This document shows positions 20,598-30,563 of a DNA stretch of 58,928 nt, piece after piece. Numbering within the stretch: position 1 is the first letter of the stretch; each line of letters starts with the position of its first letter. Below the pieces are notes generated by a model that was not told the origin of the DNA, did no database searches, and saw nothing but the letters and a program-made list of their open reading frames with translations. A program made the translations under genes and the position numbers. This stretch comes from an uncultured Lachnospiraceae bacterium (GTDB lineage Bacteria > Bacillota > Clostridia > Lachnospirales > Lachnospiraceae): assembly GCA_949840465.1 (NCBI GenBank), contig CATKXE010000011.1, positions 1 to 58,928 on the forward strand, read 5' to 3'.

Positions 20598-21737
20598 TTA
20601 TACATGTTTTCCTTTTTCCACAAATACCTGGAACGTATCCGTCCCTTTGAGCTGTTTCCCTTCGGAAATCACTACATTCTTGTCAGAAATCAAATATTCG
20701 ATCTCTGCTCCCGGTTCCACAACCGTATCCTGCATCAGCACGCAGTTTTTCACTTTTGCGCCTTTTCCAATCTTTACGCCTCTGAACAGAACACAATTCT
20801 CCACTTCGCCTTCGATCACACAGCCGTCTGCCGCCATAATATTCTTCACCCTTGAGCCAGGAATATATCTGGTCGGGTTATCGTCACGGATCTTTGTATA
20901 AATCGGATTTGCAAAAAGCGCATCCACGTTCGCATCGTCCAGCATCTTCATATTTTCTTCAAAGTAGCTGTTCATTCCGCTGATCCTTGCATAGTAACCC
21001 TCATACTTATACCCCTGCACATTCAGGGTCACAAGATGGGGCGACAGAATATCCCTCTCATAGAAAATATAGCCGCGCACAGTCGCCTGCCGGATCTGGT
21101 CAATCAGCAATTCTCTGTCAACGGCATAAATATTCATTGAGAAATTCTGCACGCCGGATGCCTTAGAATTGATCTTTATGTTATTCACACGCCCGTTTTC
21201 CAGCTCCAGAGTATAATAATAAGCGCTGAAATCCATCTCCGCTTCAATCATACTCTTTGGAATCTCCTGCTCTATATAGGCTACGGTGACATCCGCACCG
21301 CTCTTGATATGTTGCTCTAAAAATGCTGAAAAATCAAAGTTTACCGCAATATTGGCATCTGACATGATCACATATTTTTCTTTCTGGCGCTTTAAAAAAT
21401 TCAAAACACTTGCCAATGCTTCTACGCGGCCGTTATAAACCTTCACATTCTTCTGTGCGAACGGAGGAACAATATTCAGACCGCCGTTTTTACGGGTCAG
21501 ATCCCATTCACGCCCGGATCCCAGATGATCCATCAATGAATGGTAATTTTTACGCACGATTACGGAAACATTATCAATCCCGTTGTTGACCATGCTGGAT
21601 AAAACAAAATCAATCATACGGTAACGGCCTGCGAATGGAATCGAAGCCATCAGACGGTCAGCTACAAGCTCCGGTACTAACCCGTCATAACTGTTTGGGA
21701 AAATGATGCCCAATGCATCTGCATTCGAATTTACCAT
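20598..21737 (-). CDS. glgD: GlgD-type ADP-glucose pyrophosphorylase subunit (copy 2)
   Basis: The protein has 379 residues with a nucleotidyltransferase-like domain and C-terminal hexapeptide repeats. The nucleotide loop is lost ([12 protein letters not shown] replaces GGxGxRL) and the usual SGD motif reads [11 protein letters not shown]. It therefore looks like the non-catalytic, regulatory GlgD known in Firmicutes, which boosts GlgC. Its start overlaps the glgC stop by 7 nt. It ends just upstream of the rplJL promoter, with no clear terminator between. Confidence 0.9.
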   Translation of the reverse strand: MVNSNADALGIIFPNSYDGLVPELVADRLMASIPFAGRYRMIDFVLSSMVNNGIDNVSVIVRKNYHSLMDHLGSGREWDLTRKNGGLNIVPPFAQKNVKVYNGRVEALASVLNFLKRQKEKYVIMSDANIAVNFDFSAFLEQHIKSGADVTVAYIEQEIPKSMIEAEMDFSAYYYTLELENGRVNNIKINSKASGVQNFSMNIYAVDRELLIDQIRQATVRGYIFYERDILSPHLVTLNVQGYKYEGYYARISGMNSYFEENMKMLDDANVDALFANPIYTKIRDDNPTRYIPGSRVKNIMAADGCVIEGEVENCVLFRGVKIGKGAKVKNCVLMQDTVVEPGAEIEYLISDKNVVISEGKQLKGTDTFQVFVEKGKHV

Positions 21738-22939
21738 TCCTCTTCACCGTCCTTTACATTTTTATTGACCATGGCTTTTGGCCCAATCTTCGCTCCGTCT
21801 CCGATATAGACGCCGGAACCTACGGTTGCCACGCCGTCTGATTCACTGTCCGGCATAGCCCCAACCTTTGCGTTCTCACCGATCACCACATTCTCCGCGA
21901 TGATACAATGTTCTACCACGGCGCCGGCCTTAATCACGCTGCCGCCCATTACAACGGCGTCCTCTACTTTAGCGCCCTCTTCCACCTGAACGCCGGCAAA
22001 CAGGATGGAGTGCTTTACTTCCCCTGAAATCCGGCACCCGTCCGTGATCATGGAATTCTCCACCACAGCGTCCGCGCCGATCTTGTGGCCGGTCATCCCG
22101 CTGTTGCGGCTGTAAATCTTCCAATCTTCATCAAACAGGTTAATCCCGCTGTGCTCCGGATCCAGTACTTCCATATTCGCTTCCCAAAGAGAAGAAATCG
22201 TTCCGACATCCTTCCAATATCCGCTGAAACGGTATGCATACATGGTACGGTTGTCACGGAGGAGATTCGGGATAATGTTATTCCCAAAATCATTTTCCGA
22301 ATTCGGGTCTGCCTCGTCCTCTTCCAGATACTGTTTGAGGATGTCCCAGTTAAAAATATAAATTCCCATAGAAGCAAGGTTCGACTTCGGATTCTTCGGT
22401 TTCTCCTGAAATTCCGTGATCTTGTCATTCTCGTCCGTCACCATAAGGCCAAAACGGGGCGCCTCATCCCATGGAACTTCCATAACGGCTACGCTGAATT
22501 CCGCGCCTTTTTCCTTATGGAATTTCAAAAAGTCGCTGTAATCCTGCTTGCAGATCTGGTCGCCGGACAGGATGATTACGTACTTCGGATCATAACGCTC
22601 TATGAAGGAAATGTTCTGGTAAATCGCGTTCGCGGTTCCCTTGTACCAGTCAGAGCCGGAGGCCTGCTGATACGGCGGCAGTACATGGACTCCCCCGTAC
22701 AGGCGGTCCAGATCCCATGGCTGGCCGTTTCCAATATACTCGTTCAGTACGAGCGGCTGATACTGGGTAAGAATACCAACAGTATCAATGCCTGAATTAA
22801 CACAGTTCGACAGCGGGAAATCAATGATACGATATTTTCCGCCAAAAGGAACTGCAGGTTTTGCCAGCTTTTGTGTCAGTGCATACAGACGTGAACCCTG
22901 ACCGCCGGCAAGAAGCATTGCAATCATTTCTTTTGCCAT
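21731..22939 (-). CDS. glgC: Glucose-1-phosphate adenylyltransferase GlgC (copy 2)
   Basis: The protein has 402 residues with [44 protein letters not shown] and MGIYIFNWD, then beta-helix repeats. It makes ADP-glucose for glycogen. The metal-site motif reads [10 protein letters not shown] where copy 1 has the more usual SGDHIYKMDY; both aspartates are kept. It is the first gene of its pair and is coupled to glgD copy 2. It is nearer than copy 1 to the classical Firmicutes GlgC-GlgD arrangement because its partner is degenerate. Confidence 0.93.
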   Translation of the reverse strand: MAKEMIAMLLAGGQGSRLYALTQKLAKPAVPFGGKYRIIDFPLSNCVNSGIDTVGILTQYQPLVLNEYIGNGQPWDLDRLYGGVHVLPPYQQASGSDWYKGTANAIYQNISFIERYDPKYVIILSGDQICKQDYSDFLKFHKEKGAEFSVAVMEVPWDEAPRFGLMVTDENDKITEFQEKPKNPKSNLASMGIYIFNWDILKQYLEEDEADPNSENDFGNNIIPNLLRDNRTMYAYRFSGYWKDVGTISSLWEANMEVLDPEHSGINLFDEDWKIYSRNSGMTGHKIGADAVVENSMITDGCRISGEVKHSILFAGVQVEEGAKVEDAVVMGGSVIKAGAVVEHCIIAENVVIGENAKVGAMPDSESDGVATVGSGVYIGDGAKIGPKAMVNKNVKDGEEEW

Positions 22940-23044
22940 ATCTTATCCCCTATTCTATAAAATATTGTATGCAAATTGTACCACACATTTTTACAAATAG
23001 GTAGTCCTTTTGTAAAAATTTGTTAAAGAAATGCAAAAAGAAAT

Positions 23045-23101
23045 AAAAATCACCGAAAAAGGCCTGCCGGCAGAACCCGCCGGACCTTTCCGGTGATTTT
23101 T
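23045..23101 (-). terminator. Terminator after the heptad-repeat protein gene
   Basis: AAAAATCACCG and CGGTGATTTTT form an 11-bp outer stem, with a further inner stem (TGCCGG / CCGCCGG region). It lies 44 bp past the stop of the minus-strand gene and insulates it from glgC copy 2. A and T runs on both sides allow bidirectional action. Confidence 0.85.
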
Positions 23102-23144
23102 ACTTTATCAGGACAGAAACAAATGATAGTATATTATATGGGCA

Positions 23145-25859
23145 TTATCCTTCCGTTATGAATACAAATTTCACATCCCCGTCCATATCGTCGGAAATTC
23201 CGGAGAAGTTCTTATATGCCCGGGAATTGTCAAGCGTCTCGTTCATTTTATCCAGCAGTCCGTCAATATCGCCGCCGAATACATCAACCAGCTTCTGGAT
23301 TCCGTCCCGGTCAAACTGAATCATCCCGCTGTTCAGTTCCGCAGCGCCGTTATCAAGCTGCTGTACACCGTCGATCAGGACGCCGGAGCCGGACTGCAAT
23401 GTATACAGACCATCTTTGAGCGTCAATGCACCGTCATTTAACTTATTTGCGCCAGCGGCTAATTCTGACGCCCCGGAAGCAGCGTTCCTGGCGCCCTCAT
23501 GCGCCTCCCCCAGTTTTTGAGAAAGGAGCGCGCTGCCTTCCTCCACTGCGGCCGCACCCTCCGCCAACTGGTTCAGGCCGCTGACAAGGCCGGTTTCCCC
23601 TTCCACCCCAGCGACAAGCTGGGAGGTTCCGGCCTTCAGGGCTCCTACGCCGGCAGTCATCTGAGCCTGCAGGCCGCTCTGCGGGTCATTGACCTTTCCG
23701 TTCAGTTCCTGTACACCAGAGGCGACTTTCTGAATCCCGCCCTGAAGCGCGGCGGCTCCGTCGCTTAAAGCGGATGCATTGTCGCTGATTTGCCTGGCGC
23801 CGCTCTCTATTGTTCCCAATCCTCCGTCTAATTGTCCCAAAGCTGTATTTAATACTCCCTCTATCTGAGTCGCCGCGTCCGCAAGACTTTTCTGCAGCTC
23901 GGCCGTCATTTGCTGCGCATCGGTAACATTTTGCGCCGCCTCGCCTACTGCTGCTGCCTGCCGGGAAAGTTCCCGGCCCGCATTGAGCATGATACCGGCA
24001 TCCTCATTTATTGACTGAGACGCGCCTATCGCTGCTTCCACCTGTGCCGCCGCCTGCTGTGCTGCGGTTCTCTTTGCGTCATTGTCACCGGCAATCTCTC
24101 CGATTGCCTGCTCTATGATTCCCTTTGCATCCGCCGCCTCTTCCGGGAGCATGCCCTGCACCTGATACAGCAGGGCTACCGCGCGGTCTGAGCCTCCATT
24201 CCCCTGTGCCGCCGCATATGCGCTCTGCTGAGCCGCTCCCAGATTCCCCGTCAATGCCTGAATCTCTGCGGAAACATTTTGGGCGCTGCTTATGGCAGAA
24301 CTTCCCTGATCCCCTGCTATGGCCGCGGAAGCAGAGTTTGTTACCATTGCTCCTGATGCCGCATTTGCTAAAATCTTTTCAATTTGTTGAGAAATCTCTC
24401 CGCTGGAGTTCTTAAGCGTTGTACGGGCATCACTGATCCCCTGTTCCAAATCCTGTGCGCCGGCCGACAATGCCTGCGCCCCGTCGCCCAATGCAGCCGC
24501 CCCTGCTGTCAGCGAGTCCTTCTCTCCATTCACTGCCGCATCCAATGTTGCAACCCCGCTGCAGAGAGCCGGCAGCTGTGCGCCAAGCGAATCCTGCATC
24601 TGGGATATCCCGTCGTCCAAAGCCTTCACACCTGGAAGGAGCACATTCTGCGTCTGGTCTGCCGCCGTCTTTAATCCTGTATTCAACTGGCCTGCACCGG
24701 AAGCAAGTGTCTCAGTCCCGGCAAGAAGCTGCCCTGTGCCCTCCGCCAGAGCCGCATTTCCCTGAGCCAGTGCATTGCCGCCTGCCGCCAACGAGCCGGC
24801 GCCGGACTGAAGTGCTTCTCCCCCTGCTGTCAGCTGCCCGATTCCATCCACCAGAGATCCGGAAGAAGCCAGAAGCGTGTCGATGCCGCTTTTCAGTTCC
24901 CCGCTCCCGCTGACCAATCGGCCGGAAGCATCCTGAAGCTCCTCCATCGAGCCGCTCAGATCCTCTAAGCTGTCAAACCCGTCTGCTTTCAAATGATTGA
25001 ACAGGCTGTTGGTGGCAATGGTCATCCCCTCCACCGGCTCATAATCCGTCACATCAGCTTCCACCTCAAAATAGTCCGGAATGTCCAGATCCTTTACATC
25101 GAGAATATCCGCCATAGCCGGAATCCCGTATCCAACAGCCACATTGAGTTCCCCGTCCGACATCAGCTTCCCGTTGGTTACCACGATATTTTTAAACGTA
25201 TCCTCATCAAGCACCAGGCCGGTAGCCATCATAAACGGGGTCGCTTGTTGATCCTTCCCGGAAGTCTTATTCTTATAAGTATAGCGCAGCACCAGACGCC
25301 CGCTCTTCCCCTGTAAATCCGCCGCAGAAATATCTTTTCCATCCAGTTTATAAGAAATCTCGATTCCCACCGGCAGTTCTTTGGATGTGGTTCCCTGATA
25401 GCAGATATCCTCACCCGACGCATCCCAGATGAGATCCTTTCCTGACACGGAGAACGTCTCATTTCCTTTCACATTGACGATATCCTCCAGATCGGAGATA
25501 TCCTGGAACTTAGACCCGCCGGAAATATTTTTAAGCTGGTCGGATACTGTCACAGATTTTACAGAACCTGCGCCGTCTGTTTTTGCGTACACAGTCTCGG
25601 ATTTCGTAGGCTTTGCAGATTTTTCCTTTGAAGATGATCCTGATTCTTCTTTTGTATCCGCATCTTCTTTCTCCGCATCTTTTTTGTCCGCAGTTTCCTG
25701 CTTCAGCGCCTGCGTATTCTCCGCGCCTGCATACTGCGCTTCTATCACCGTGGTTTCTCCCTGGGACGGCGCATTTACGGAAACCGTGGAAAGGCTGCCC
25801 GCCACCAGGCTAACCAACATCATACTCGCAATCAACGCTCTGATTTCTCTGTTTTTCAT
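23145..25859 (-). CDS. Secreted protein with leucine/glycine heptad repeats (YhgE/Pip-like, no membrane anchor)
   Basis: The protein has about 904 residues. A signal peptide is clear (MKNREIRALIASMMLVSLVAG). Residues 40-90 are Lys/Glu/Asp-rich; about 90-310 look globular and beta-rich. About 315-460 and 740-890 consist of Leu-x-x-Gly-type heptads (such as ALAEGTGQLLAGTETLASG) known from YhgE/Pip proteins. The six transmembrane segments expected of those proteins are absent: the chain ends FVFITEG without an anchor or sorting signal. It is immediately downstream of an MMPL transporter gene, so it may be its extracytoplasmic partner. The start at 25859 was chosen because GGAGG lies eight bases upstream. 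Function unknown. Confidence 0.7.
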   Translation of the reverse strand: MKNREIRALIASMMLVSLVAGSLSTVSVNAPSQGETTVIEAQYAGAENTQALKQETADKKDAEKEDADTKEESGSSSKEKSAKPTKSETVYAKTDGAGSVKSVTVSDQLKNISGGSKFQDISDLEDIVNVKGNETFSVSGKDLIWDASGEDICYQGTTSKELPVGIEISYKLDGKDISAADLQGKSGRLVLRYTYKNKTSGKDQQATPFMMATGLVLDEDTFKNIVVTNGKLMSDGELNVAVGYGIPAMADILDVKDLDIPDYFEVEADVTDYEPVEGMTIATNSLFNHLKADGFDSLEDLSGSMEELQDASGRLVSGSGELKSGIDTLLASSGSLVDGIGQLTAGGEALQSGAGSLAAGGNALAQGNAALAEGTGQLLAGTETLASGAGQLNTGLKTAADQTQNVLLPGVKALDDGISQMQDSLGAQLPALCSGVATLDAAVNGEKDSLTAGAAALGDGAQALSAGAQDLEQGISDARTTLKNSSGEISQQIEKILANAASGAMVTNSASAAIAGDQGSSAISSAQNVSAEIQALTGNLGAAQQSAYAAAQGNGGSDRAVALLYQVQGMLPEEAADAKGIIEQAIGEIAGDNDAKRTAAQQAAAQVEAAIGASQSINEDAGIMLNAGRELSRQAAAVGEAAQNVTDAQQMTAELQKSLADAATQIEGVLNTALGQLDGGLGTIESGARQISDNASALSDGAAALQGGIQKVASGVQELNGKVNDPQSGLQAQMTAGVGALKAGTSQLVAGVEGETGLVSGLNQLAEGAAAVEEGSALLSQKLGEAHEGARNAASGASELAAGANKLNDGALTLKDGLYTLQSGSGVLIDGVQQLDNGAAELNSGMIQFDRDGIQKLVDVFGGDIDGLLDKMNETLDNSRAYKNFSGISDDMDGDVKFVFITEG

Positions 25860-26005
25860 AAAAATAGCCTCCAATCATAATCATTCATATATTCTATTAT
25901 AAAATCCAGGTTCTTAAGCCAAACACCCTGCACCAGGCCGGCAGGATGACAAATCTACAGGTTGCAAAAAGCCCGCTCCCCCGGCAGGGTGCGGCAATCG
26001 ATTGT

Positions 26006-28105
26006 TTACGGATTTACCACATCCGTCTTCCATGCCGCCTTTTTCGGATGCATTTCTTTCGTCGTTGCACAGATCACCTTATCAAATACCATCAGCATGG
26101 ACGGCAGCACGAAGATGACCACAAACATACTCACGATTGCGCCTCTTGCCATCAGAGTACACAGTGCGGAAATCATGTCAATATCCGAATAAAGTCCGAC
26201 CCCAAAGGTTGCGGCGAAGAATCCCAACGCCGATACAATGACTGAGCTGATGGATGTTGACAAAGCAATCTGAATGGCCTCCCTCTTCCCTTTCCCAAGA
26301 CCCCTCTCCTTTTTATACCTTGTCGTCATCAGGATTGCATAGTCCACAGTCGCGCCAAGCTGGATGGTCCCGATGACGATGGATGCGATAAACGGCATCC
26401 TGGTCCCTGTGAAATACGGGATTCCCAGATTGATAAAGATTGCGAACTCGATCACTGACACCAGGATGACAGGCAGGGAGACCGAACGGAACACAACGGT
26501 GATGATGAGGAAAATCGCGATAATCGAAACTGCGCTGACCACCTTGAAATCCTGATCTGTGATCGTGATCAAATCCCTGGTGCATGGCGCCTCTCCGATA
26601 AGCATAGCGGAACTGTCGTACTTTTTAATGATCGTATTCAGCTTGCCGCACTGATCGTTCACCTCGTCGGTCGCCACCTTATATTCCGACTGTACCAGCA
26701 TCATCTGCCAGTTCTCCCGCTTCAAGGAATCCCCCACATCCTCCGGAATAAAATCACGCGGGATGGCGGAGCCTAAAATGCTGTCCAGTCCCAGAGCGAA
26801 TTTTACGCCCTCCACATCCGACATTTCATTCAGCATCGCCTTGGCGTCCTTCGAGGATAAGCCTGCGTCTGCCAGAACCATATGGGTTGCATTCATATCA
26901 AATTCATTCGAAAGTTTTTCATTGGCCTGGATACTCTGCAGATATTTTGGAAGCGTGGCGTCCAGGTTGTAGTATACCTCCGCTTTCGTATAGCCCCACA
27001 GCGCCGGCGCCAACAGGATAATAAATACCGCCACGAATACTTTATAGTGCTTTGTAATCCACTCCGCCGGTTTTTCCATATTCGGTATCACCGCCCTGTG
27101 GGTCGTCTTCCGGATCGCCTTATCAAAGATCAGAATCAAAGACGGCAGGATCGTCACGCAGGAAATCACACCGAACACCACGCCTTTCGCCATCACGATC
27201 CCCAGATCCCTGCCCAATGTAAAGCTCATAAAGCACAGTGCGATAAAGCCGGCAACCGTGGTGACCGAACTTCCCACTACGGAAGAAAATGTATTGGAAA
27301 TGGCATGCGCCATGGCACGTTCTTTATCCCCGCCAAACCGTTCCTGATTCTCCTGATAGCTGTGCCAGAGGAAGATCGAGTAATCCATCGTCACACCAAG
27401 CTGCAGGACCGCGCTCAGCGCTTTCGTGATATAGGAAATCTCTCCCAGAAAGTAGTTGCTTCCCATATTGTATACAATCGCCATCCCGATACTCAGCATG
27501 AAGAATACCGGAAGCAGCCAGCAGTCCATAAACAGGGAAAGCACGGCGCAGCTTAAAATCACGGCGATCAGTACATAGATCGGCGTTTCCTTCTCCGACA
27601 GGTCCTTGATATCCGTCACCACAGCGGACATGCTGCTTAAATAGCACTGCTGACCGGTCACGCTGCGGATCTCGTGGATCGCGTCCATCGTGCTGTCCGC
27701 CGAAGTGGAGTCGTCAAAGAAAATCGCCATCAACGTGGCATTCTCTGTATTGAACACGTCCCGAATCTTATCCGGCAATGCAGAGATCGGAACCGATATA
27801 TCCATCAGGGAATCATACCAGATGACATCCGCCACACCCTCCACATTCTCAATCTTATCTTTTAAGTCCGCGGCTTCCTTCGTAGACATCCCTTCCACGA
27901 TTTCCATCGCAAACGCCCCTTTTCCAAAGTCCTCCATTAAAATATCCTGGCCCTTCATCGTATCGATGCTGTCCGGCAGATAATACAGGATGTCGTAGTT
28001 GACTCTGGTCTTTAAGTATCCCAATGCAGACGGGATCAGAAGCAAAATGCCAAGTACCAGAATCACGATCCTGTACTTCACGATTTTTTTACCTGCTGCT
28101 GTCAT
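26006..28105 (-). CDS. MMPL/RND-superfamily membrane transporter (YdfJ-like)
   Basis: The protein has 699 residues with the RND layout: one transmembrane segment (11-30), a large outer loop (about 35-180), five or six helices (180-360), a second single helix with an outer loop (360-540), and a final helix bundle. The helix-4 motif LQLGVTMDYSIFLWHSYQE and its second-half copy IQLGATVDYAILMTTRYKKE, with the proton-relay Asp-Tyr pairs, are conserved. Such proteins export lipids, drugs or surface components by proton drive. AAGGAGG precedes the ATG. It is divergent from a tetR gene with shared operators, so TetR repression is likely. Substrate unknown. Confidence 0.9.
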   Translation of the reverse strand: MTAAGKKIVKYRIVILVLGILLLIPSALGYLKTRVNYDILYYLPDSIDTMKGQDILMEDFGKGAFAMEIVEGMSTKEAADLKDKIENVEGVADVIWYDSLMDISVPISALPDKIRDVFNTENATLMAIFFDDSTSADSTMDAIHEIRSVTGQQCYLSSMSAVVTDIKDLSEKETPIYVLIAVILSCAVLSLFMDCWLLPVFFMLSIGMAIVYNMGSNYFLGEISYITKALSAVLQLGVTMDYSIFLWHSYQENQERFGGDKERAMAHAISNTFSSVVGSSVTTVAGFIALCFMSFTLGRDLGIVMAKGVVFGVISCVTILPSLILIFDKAIRKTTHRAVIPNMEKPAEWITKHYKVFVAVFIILLAPALWGYTKAEVYYNLDATLPKYLQSIQANEKLSNEFDMNATHMVLADAGLSSKDAKAMLNEMSDVEGVKFALGLDSILGSAIPRDFIPEDVGDSLKRENWQMMLVQSEYKVATDEVNDQCGKLNTIIKKYDSSAMLIGEAPCTRDLITITDQDFKVVSAVSIIAIFLIITVVFRSVSLPVILVSVIEFAIFINLGIPYFTGTRMPFIASIVIGTIQLGATVDYAILMTTRYKKERGLGKGKREAIQIALSTSISSVIVSALGFFAATFGVGLYSDIDMISALCTLMARGAIVSMFVVIFVLPSMLMVFDKVICATTKEMHPKKAAWKTDVVNP

Positions 28106-28137
28106 TTTAAATGCCTCCTTTTCATAAATCTTCCAAA

Positions 28138-28244
28138 TGACTTTTGGTCATTTTTCATTGCAAAAAGTACTATATACCAAAAATGACTAAAAGTCAATCC
28201 TTTTTTATTAAAAAATTGACTTTTCGTCATTTCATGTTTATAAT
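28138..28244. promoter_or_regulatory. Divergent promoters with three TetR operators
   Basis: Three copies of TGAC-N5-GTCA lie at 28138-28150, 28184-28196 and 28217-28229. The third overlaps TTGACT (28216-28221) of the plus-strand promoter, whose TATAAT is at 28239-28244 (17-bp spacer). The second overlaps TTGACT (28192-28197) of the minus-strand promoter, whose TATAGT is at 28169-28174 (17-bp spacer). The first lies just downstream of the minus-strand start. The regulator should repress both its own gene and the MMPL gene. Confidence 0.85.
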
Positions 28245-28351
28245 AGTACAGAAAGGACACTTCAAACCGCCACGGTTCCTGAAGAGCCGCGGCAAAACAG
28301 GCTGCAGAAACGGTCCCACGGCAGCCCCTCACAAAGGAGGCAGTAAAAAAC

Positions 28352-28972
28352 ATGGGAAAAGTAGAAGAAAATAAACAGCAGAAACTGAACGCACTTTTCG
28401 CAAGCGCATACGACCTGTTTTTAAAACAGGGCATTACCAAGACGTCCATTATGGACATTGTGCAGAATGCGGGCGTGGCAAAAGGGACATTTTATCTTTA
28501 TTTTAAAGACAAGTATGATATACGCGACCGCCTGATCGCCAGAACCGCAGGCAGGCTTTTCCTGGCCGCCCACAAAGAACTGGAAAAAGCAGATATCCCG
28601 TCCTTTGAGGATAAGATCATCTTCATCGTCGACTACGTGATCGGAAAGCTGGAAAACAACAAGCCCATCCTCCGCTTCATTTCCAAAAATCTAAGCTGGG
28701 GCGTCTTCCGTCAGGCCATCACCAAAAACGACGAGGATGAAGAACTCAGCAGCATTGATTATTTCCGCCTGCTGATACAGGAAAACGCTCCTGTCCGGGT
28801 GCGCAATCCAGAGGTCATGATCTTCCTGATCGCGGAACTGGCAAGCGCGTCCTGCTACAGCACCATACTGGAGAACGAACCGGTCAGTTTTGAGGAATTA
28901 AAACCAGAGCTTTACGAGGCCATCCGGGCCATCATCCGAAGCAGTACGCTGCCTCTTTCCTCCGAACCGTAA
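28352..28972 (+). CDS. TetR/AcrR-family transcriptional regulator
   Basis: The protein has 206 residues. The N-terminal HTH (about 10-57) has ITKTSIMDIVQNAGVAKGTF then YLYFKDKYDI, the classical TetR pattern. The ligand-binding C-terminal part is helical and not recognisable to a specific subfamily. AAAGGAGG lies before the ATG. The gene is divergent from the MMPL transporter gene, and the gap holds three identical-type operators, so it probably represses both until a ligand of the exporter binds. Confidence 0.92.
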   Translation: MGKVEENKQQKLNALFASAYDLFLKQGITKTSIMDIVQNAGVAKGTFYLYFKDKYDIRDRLIARTAGRLFLAAHKELEKADIPSFEDKIIFIVDYVIGKLENNKPILRFISKNLSWGVFRQAITKNDEDEELSSIDYFRLLIQENAPVRVRNPEVMIFLIAELASASCYSTILENEPVSFEELKPELYEAIRAIIRSSTLPLSSEP

Positions 28973-29103
28973 GGCAGTTCAAAAATCTGGTCTGCAGCCT
29001 CTCCCGGATGCAGGCCTGTCCCTGTTTCTACCTATTAAAATATCTTGTTGCAAAATATACAAAATTTCGTCGAATCTTTACCATATCCTTGTCACATATG
29101 ACA

Positions 29104-29131
29104 TTGCTTTTTTTTCAAAAAAGTGTATGAT
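29104..29131 (+). promoter_or_regulatory. V-ATPase operon promoter
   Basis: TTGCTT (29104-29109) and TATGAT (29126-29131) with a 16-bp spacer lie about 70 bp before the first V-ATPase gene, in a strongly AT-rich stretch. No operator was recognised. Confidence 0.6.
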
Positions 29132-29200
29132 AAATAATGAATAAAATATAAACAAAAAATTAACAAATTAATACCTTTTATTCACATGAGGAGGCTTACT

Positions 29201-29512
29201 ATGGACTCTATTGTAAAGAAATTATCAGAGATAGAATCTGCCGCTTCAGCCATCGTGGAACATGCCGAGGCACAAAAGGAAGTCCTGGACCATGAATACC
29301 GTGAAAAGCGGAACCGTTTTGATACGGAACTGGAGGAAAAGACCGCAGGTAAGATTCTGAAGATCCAGGAAGACCTTACAGAGAAGACGCAGGCTCTGTT
29401 AAAAGCGCAGGTGGGCGGGCGCAATGACACCATCGCTGCTCTGGAGAAGGATTATGAAGAACGGCATACCTGGTATGCACAGAACATTTTAAAACGGATC
29501 ACAGAGGTATGA
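29201..29512 (+). CDS. V-type ATPase peripheral-stalk subunit (G/H type)
   Basis: This 103-residue protein is almost wholly charged coiled coil (heptads from residue 10 to 75, rich in Glu, Lys, Arg), as expected for the small stalk subunit that pairs with subunit E. The frame opens five codons earlier, but ATG 29201 has GAGGAGG eight bases upstream. It is the first gene of the nine-gene V-ATPase operon, and the next gene begins 4 bp after its stop. Sequence identity to the family is weak; operon position carries the call. Confidence 0.75.
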   Translation: MDSIVKKLSEIESAASAIVEHAEAQKEVLDHEYREKRNRFDTELEEKTAGKILKIQEDLTEKTQALLKAQVGGRNDTIAALEKDYEERHTWYAQNILKRITEV

Positions 29513-29516
29513 AAGC

Positions 29517-30563
29517 ATGGGAAATCTACTAACCTACGGTGGGATCGTAACCAAGCTGCGCGCCATGGAAGCCCGGCTTTTGAAACCGGAGAATTTTGAG
29601 GAGATTGCCGCATTAAACAATGTGCTGGATGTAGTGGCCTATCTGCGGGAAAATTCTTCTTACGCTTATGTGCTGGACCTGCTGGATGAGAGCAGGCTGC
29701 ACCGGGGCGATATCGAGAAGATGCTGACCCGGCAGCTTTACCACGAATACTCCAAGATTTACCGGTTCTGCGGGCTGAGGCAGCGTGAGTTCCTGAAGCT
29801 ATATGTCAGGCGCTATGAGATCGATCTGATCAATTATTGCCTGCGTATTGTAATCAACCGCTATGACGTACCTTTTGACCTGAATTATAAAAAGGATTTT
29901 TTTGACAAATACACCCAGATTTCTATTGATAAGCTGATCACCTCACGTACCACCGACGAGCTGATCGAGAACCTCAAAGAAACGGAATATTATCCTTCCC
30001 TGCACAGGATTCAGGAAAGCGGTTCTGTCACGCTATTTGATTACGATCTGACACTGAGCCAATACAATCTTTCCACATTGTGGAAAAAGCGGAAAAAAAT
30101 ATTACAGAAAAAAGAACTGGAGCTATACACAAGGGAATGTGGTACAAAAATTGATCTTCTGAACCTGCAGTGGATCTACAGGGCAAAAAAATATTATCAT
30201 ATGCCGCCCTCCACGATCTATACCCTCCTTGTCCCGGTTCACTACAAGGTGTCGGCCGAGCTGGTCAAAGAAATGATTGAAGCCCCCGGTATCGAAGAAT
30301 ATGAAGCTGTACTCCAGAAAACGTACTATGCAAAGCATTATGATTTCGGGCAGCAGCTTACCATAGAACAGATGTATGCGGAATGCCTTGACCGCCTGTA
30401 TCGGGCAGAACGGCGGCAGAATCCCTATTCCATTGCCGCAATCAATACGTATCTGTTTTTAAAAGAAGAAGAACTAAGAAAGCTGACGACCGCCATAGAA
30501 TGTATCCGTTACGGCTTATCCTCTGGTGAGACGCTGGCTTATATTGGAGGTAAGACGCAATGA
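29517..30563 (+). CDS. V-type ATPase subunit C (AC39 / V0 subunit d type)
   Basis: The protein has 348 residues, largely helical, with the family pattern YGGIVTKLRAMEARLL near the N-terminus and repeated helical units such as FLKLYVRRYEIDLINYCLR. Subunit C is the funnel-shaped socket that couples the central rotor (D-F) to the membrane K ring. Its last four bases overlap the start of the subunit I gene (ATGA). Confidence 0.88.
   Translation: MGNLLTYGGIVTKLRAMEARLLKPENFEEIAALNNVLDVVAYLRENSSYAYVLDLLDESRLHRGDIEKMLTRQLYHEYSKIYRFCGLRQREFLKLYVRRYEIDLINYCLRIVINRYDVPFDLNYKKDFFDKYTQISIDKLITSRTTDELIENLKETEYYPSLHRIQESGSVTLFDYDLTLSQYNLSTLWKKRKKILQKKELELYTRECGTKIDLLNLQWIYRAKKYYHMPPSTIYTLLVPVHYKVSAELVKEMIEAPGIEEYEAVLQKTYYAKHYDFGQQLTIEQMYAECLDRLYRAERRQNPYSIAAINTYLFLKEEELRKLTTAIECIRYGLSSGETLAYIGGKTQ

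Noticed and set aside
28102..28458. 118-residue open frame on the minus strand
   Set aside because: It covers the divergent promoters and operators and the start of tetR, with no ribosome site and no family resemblance.
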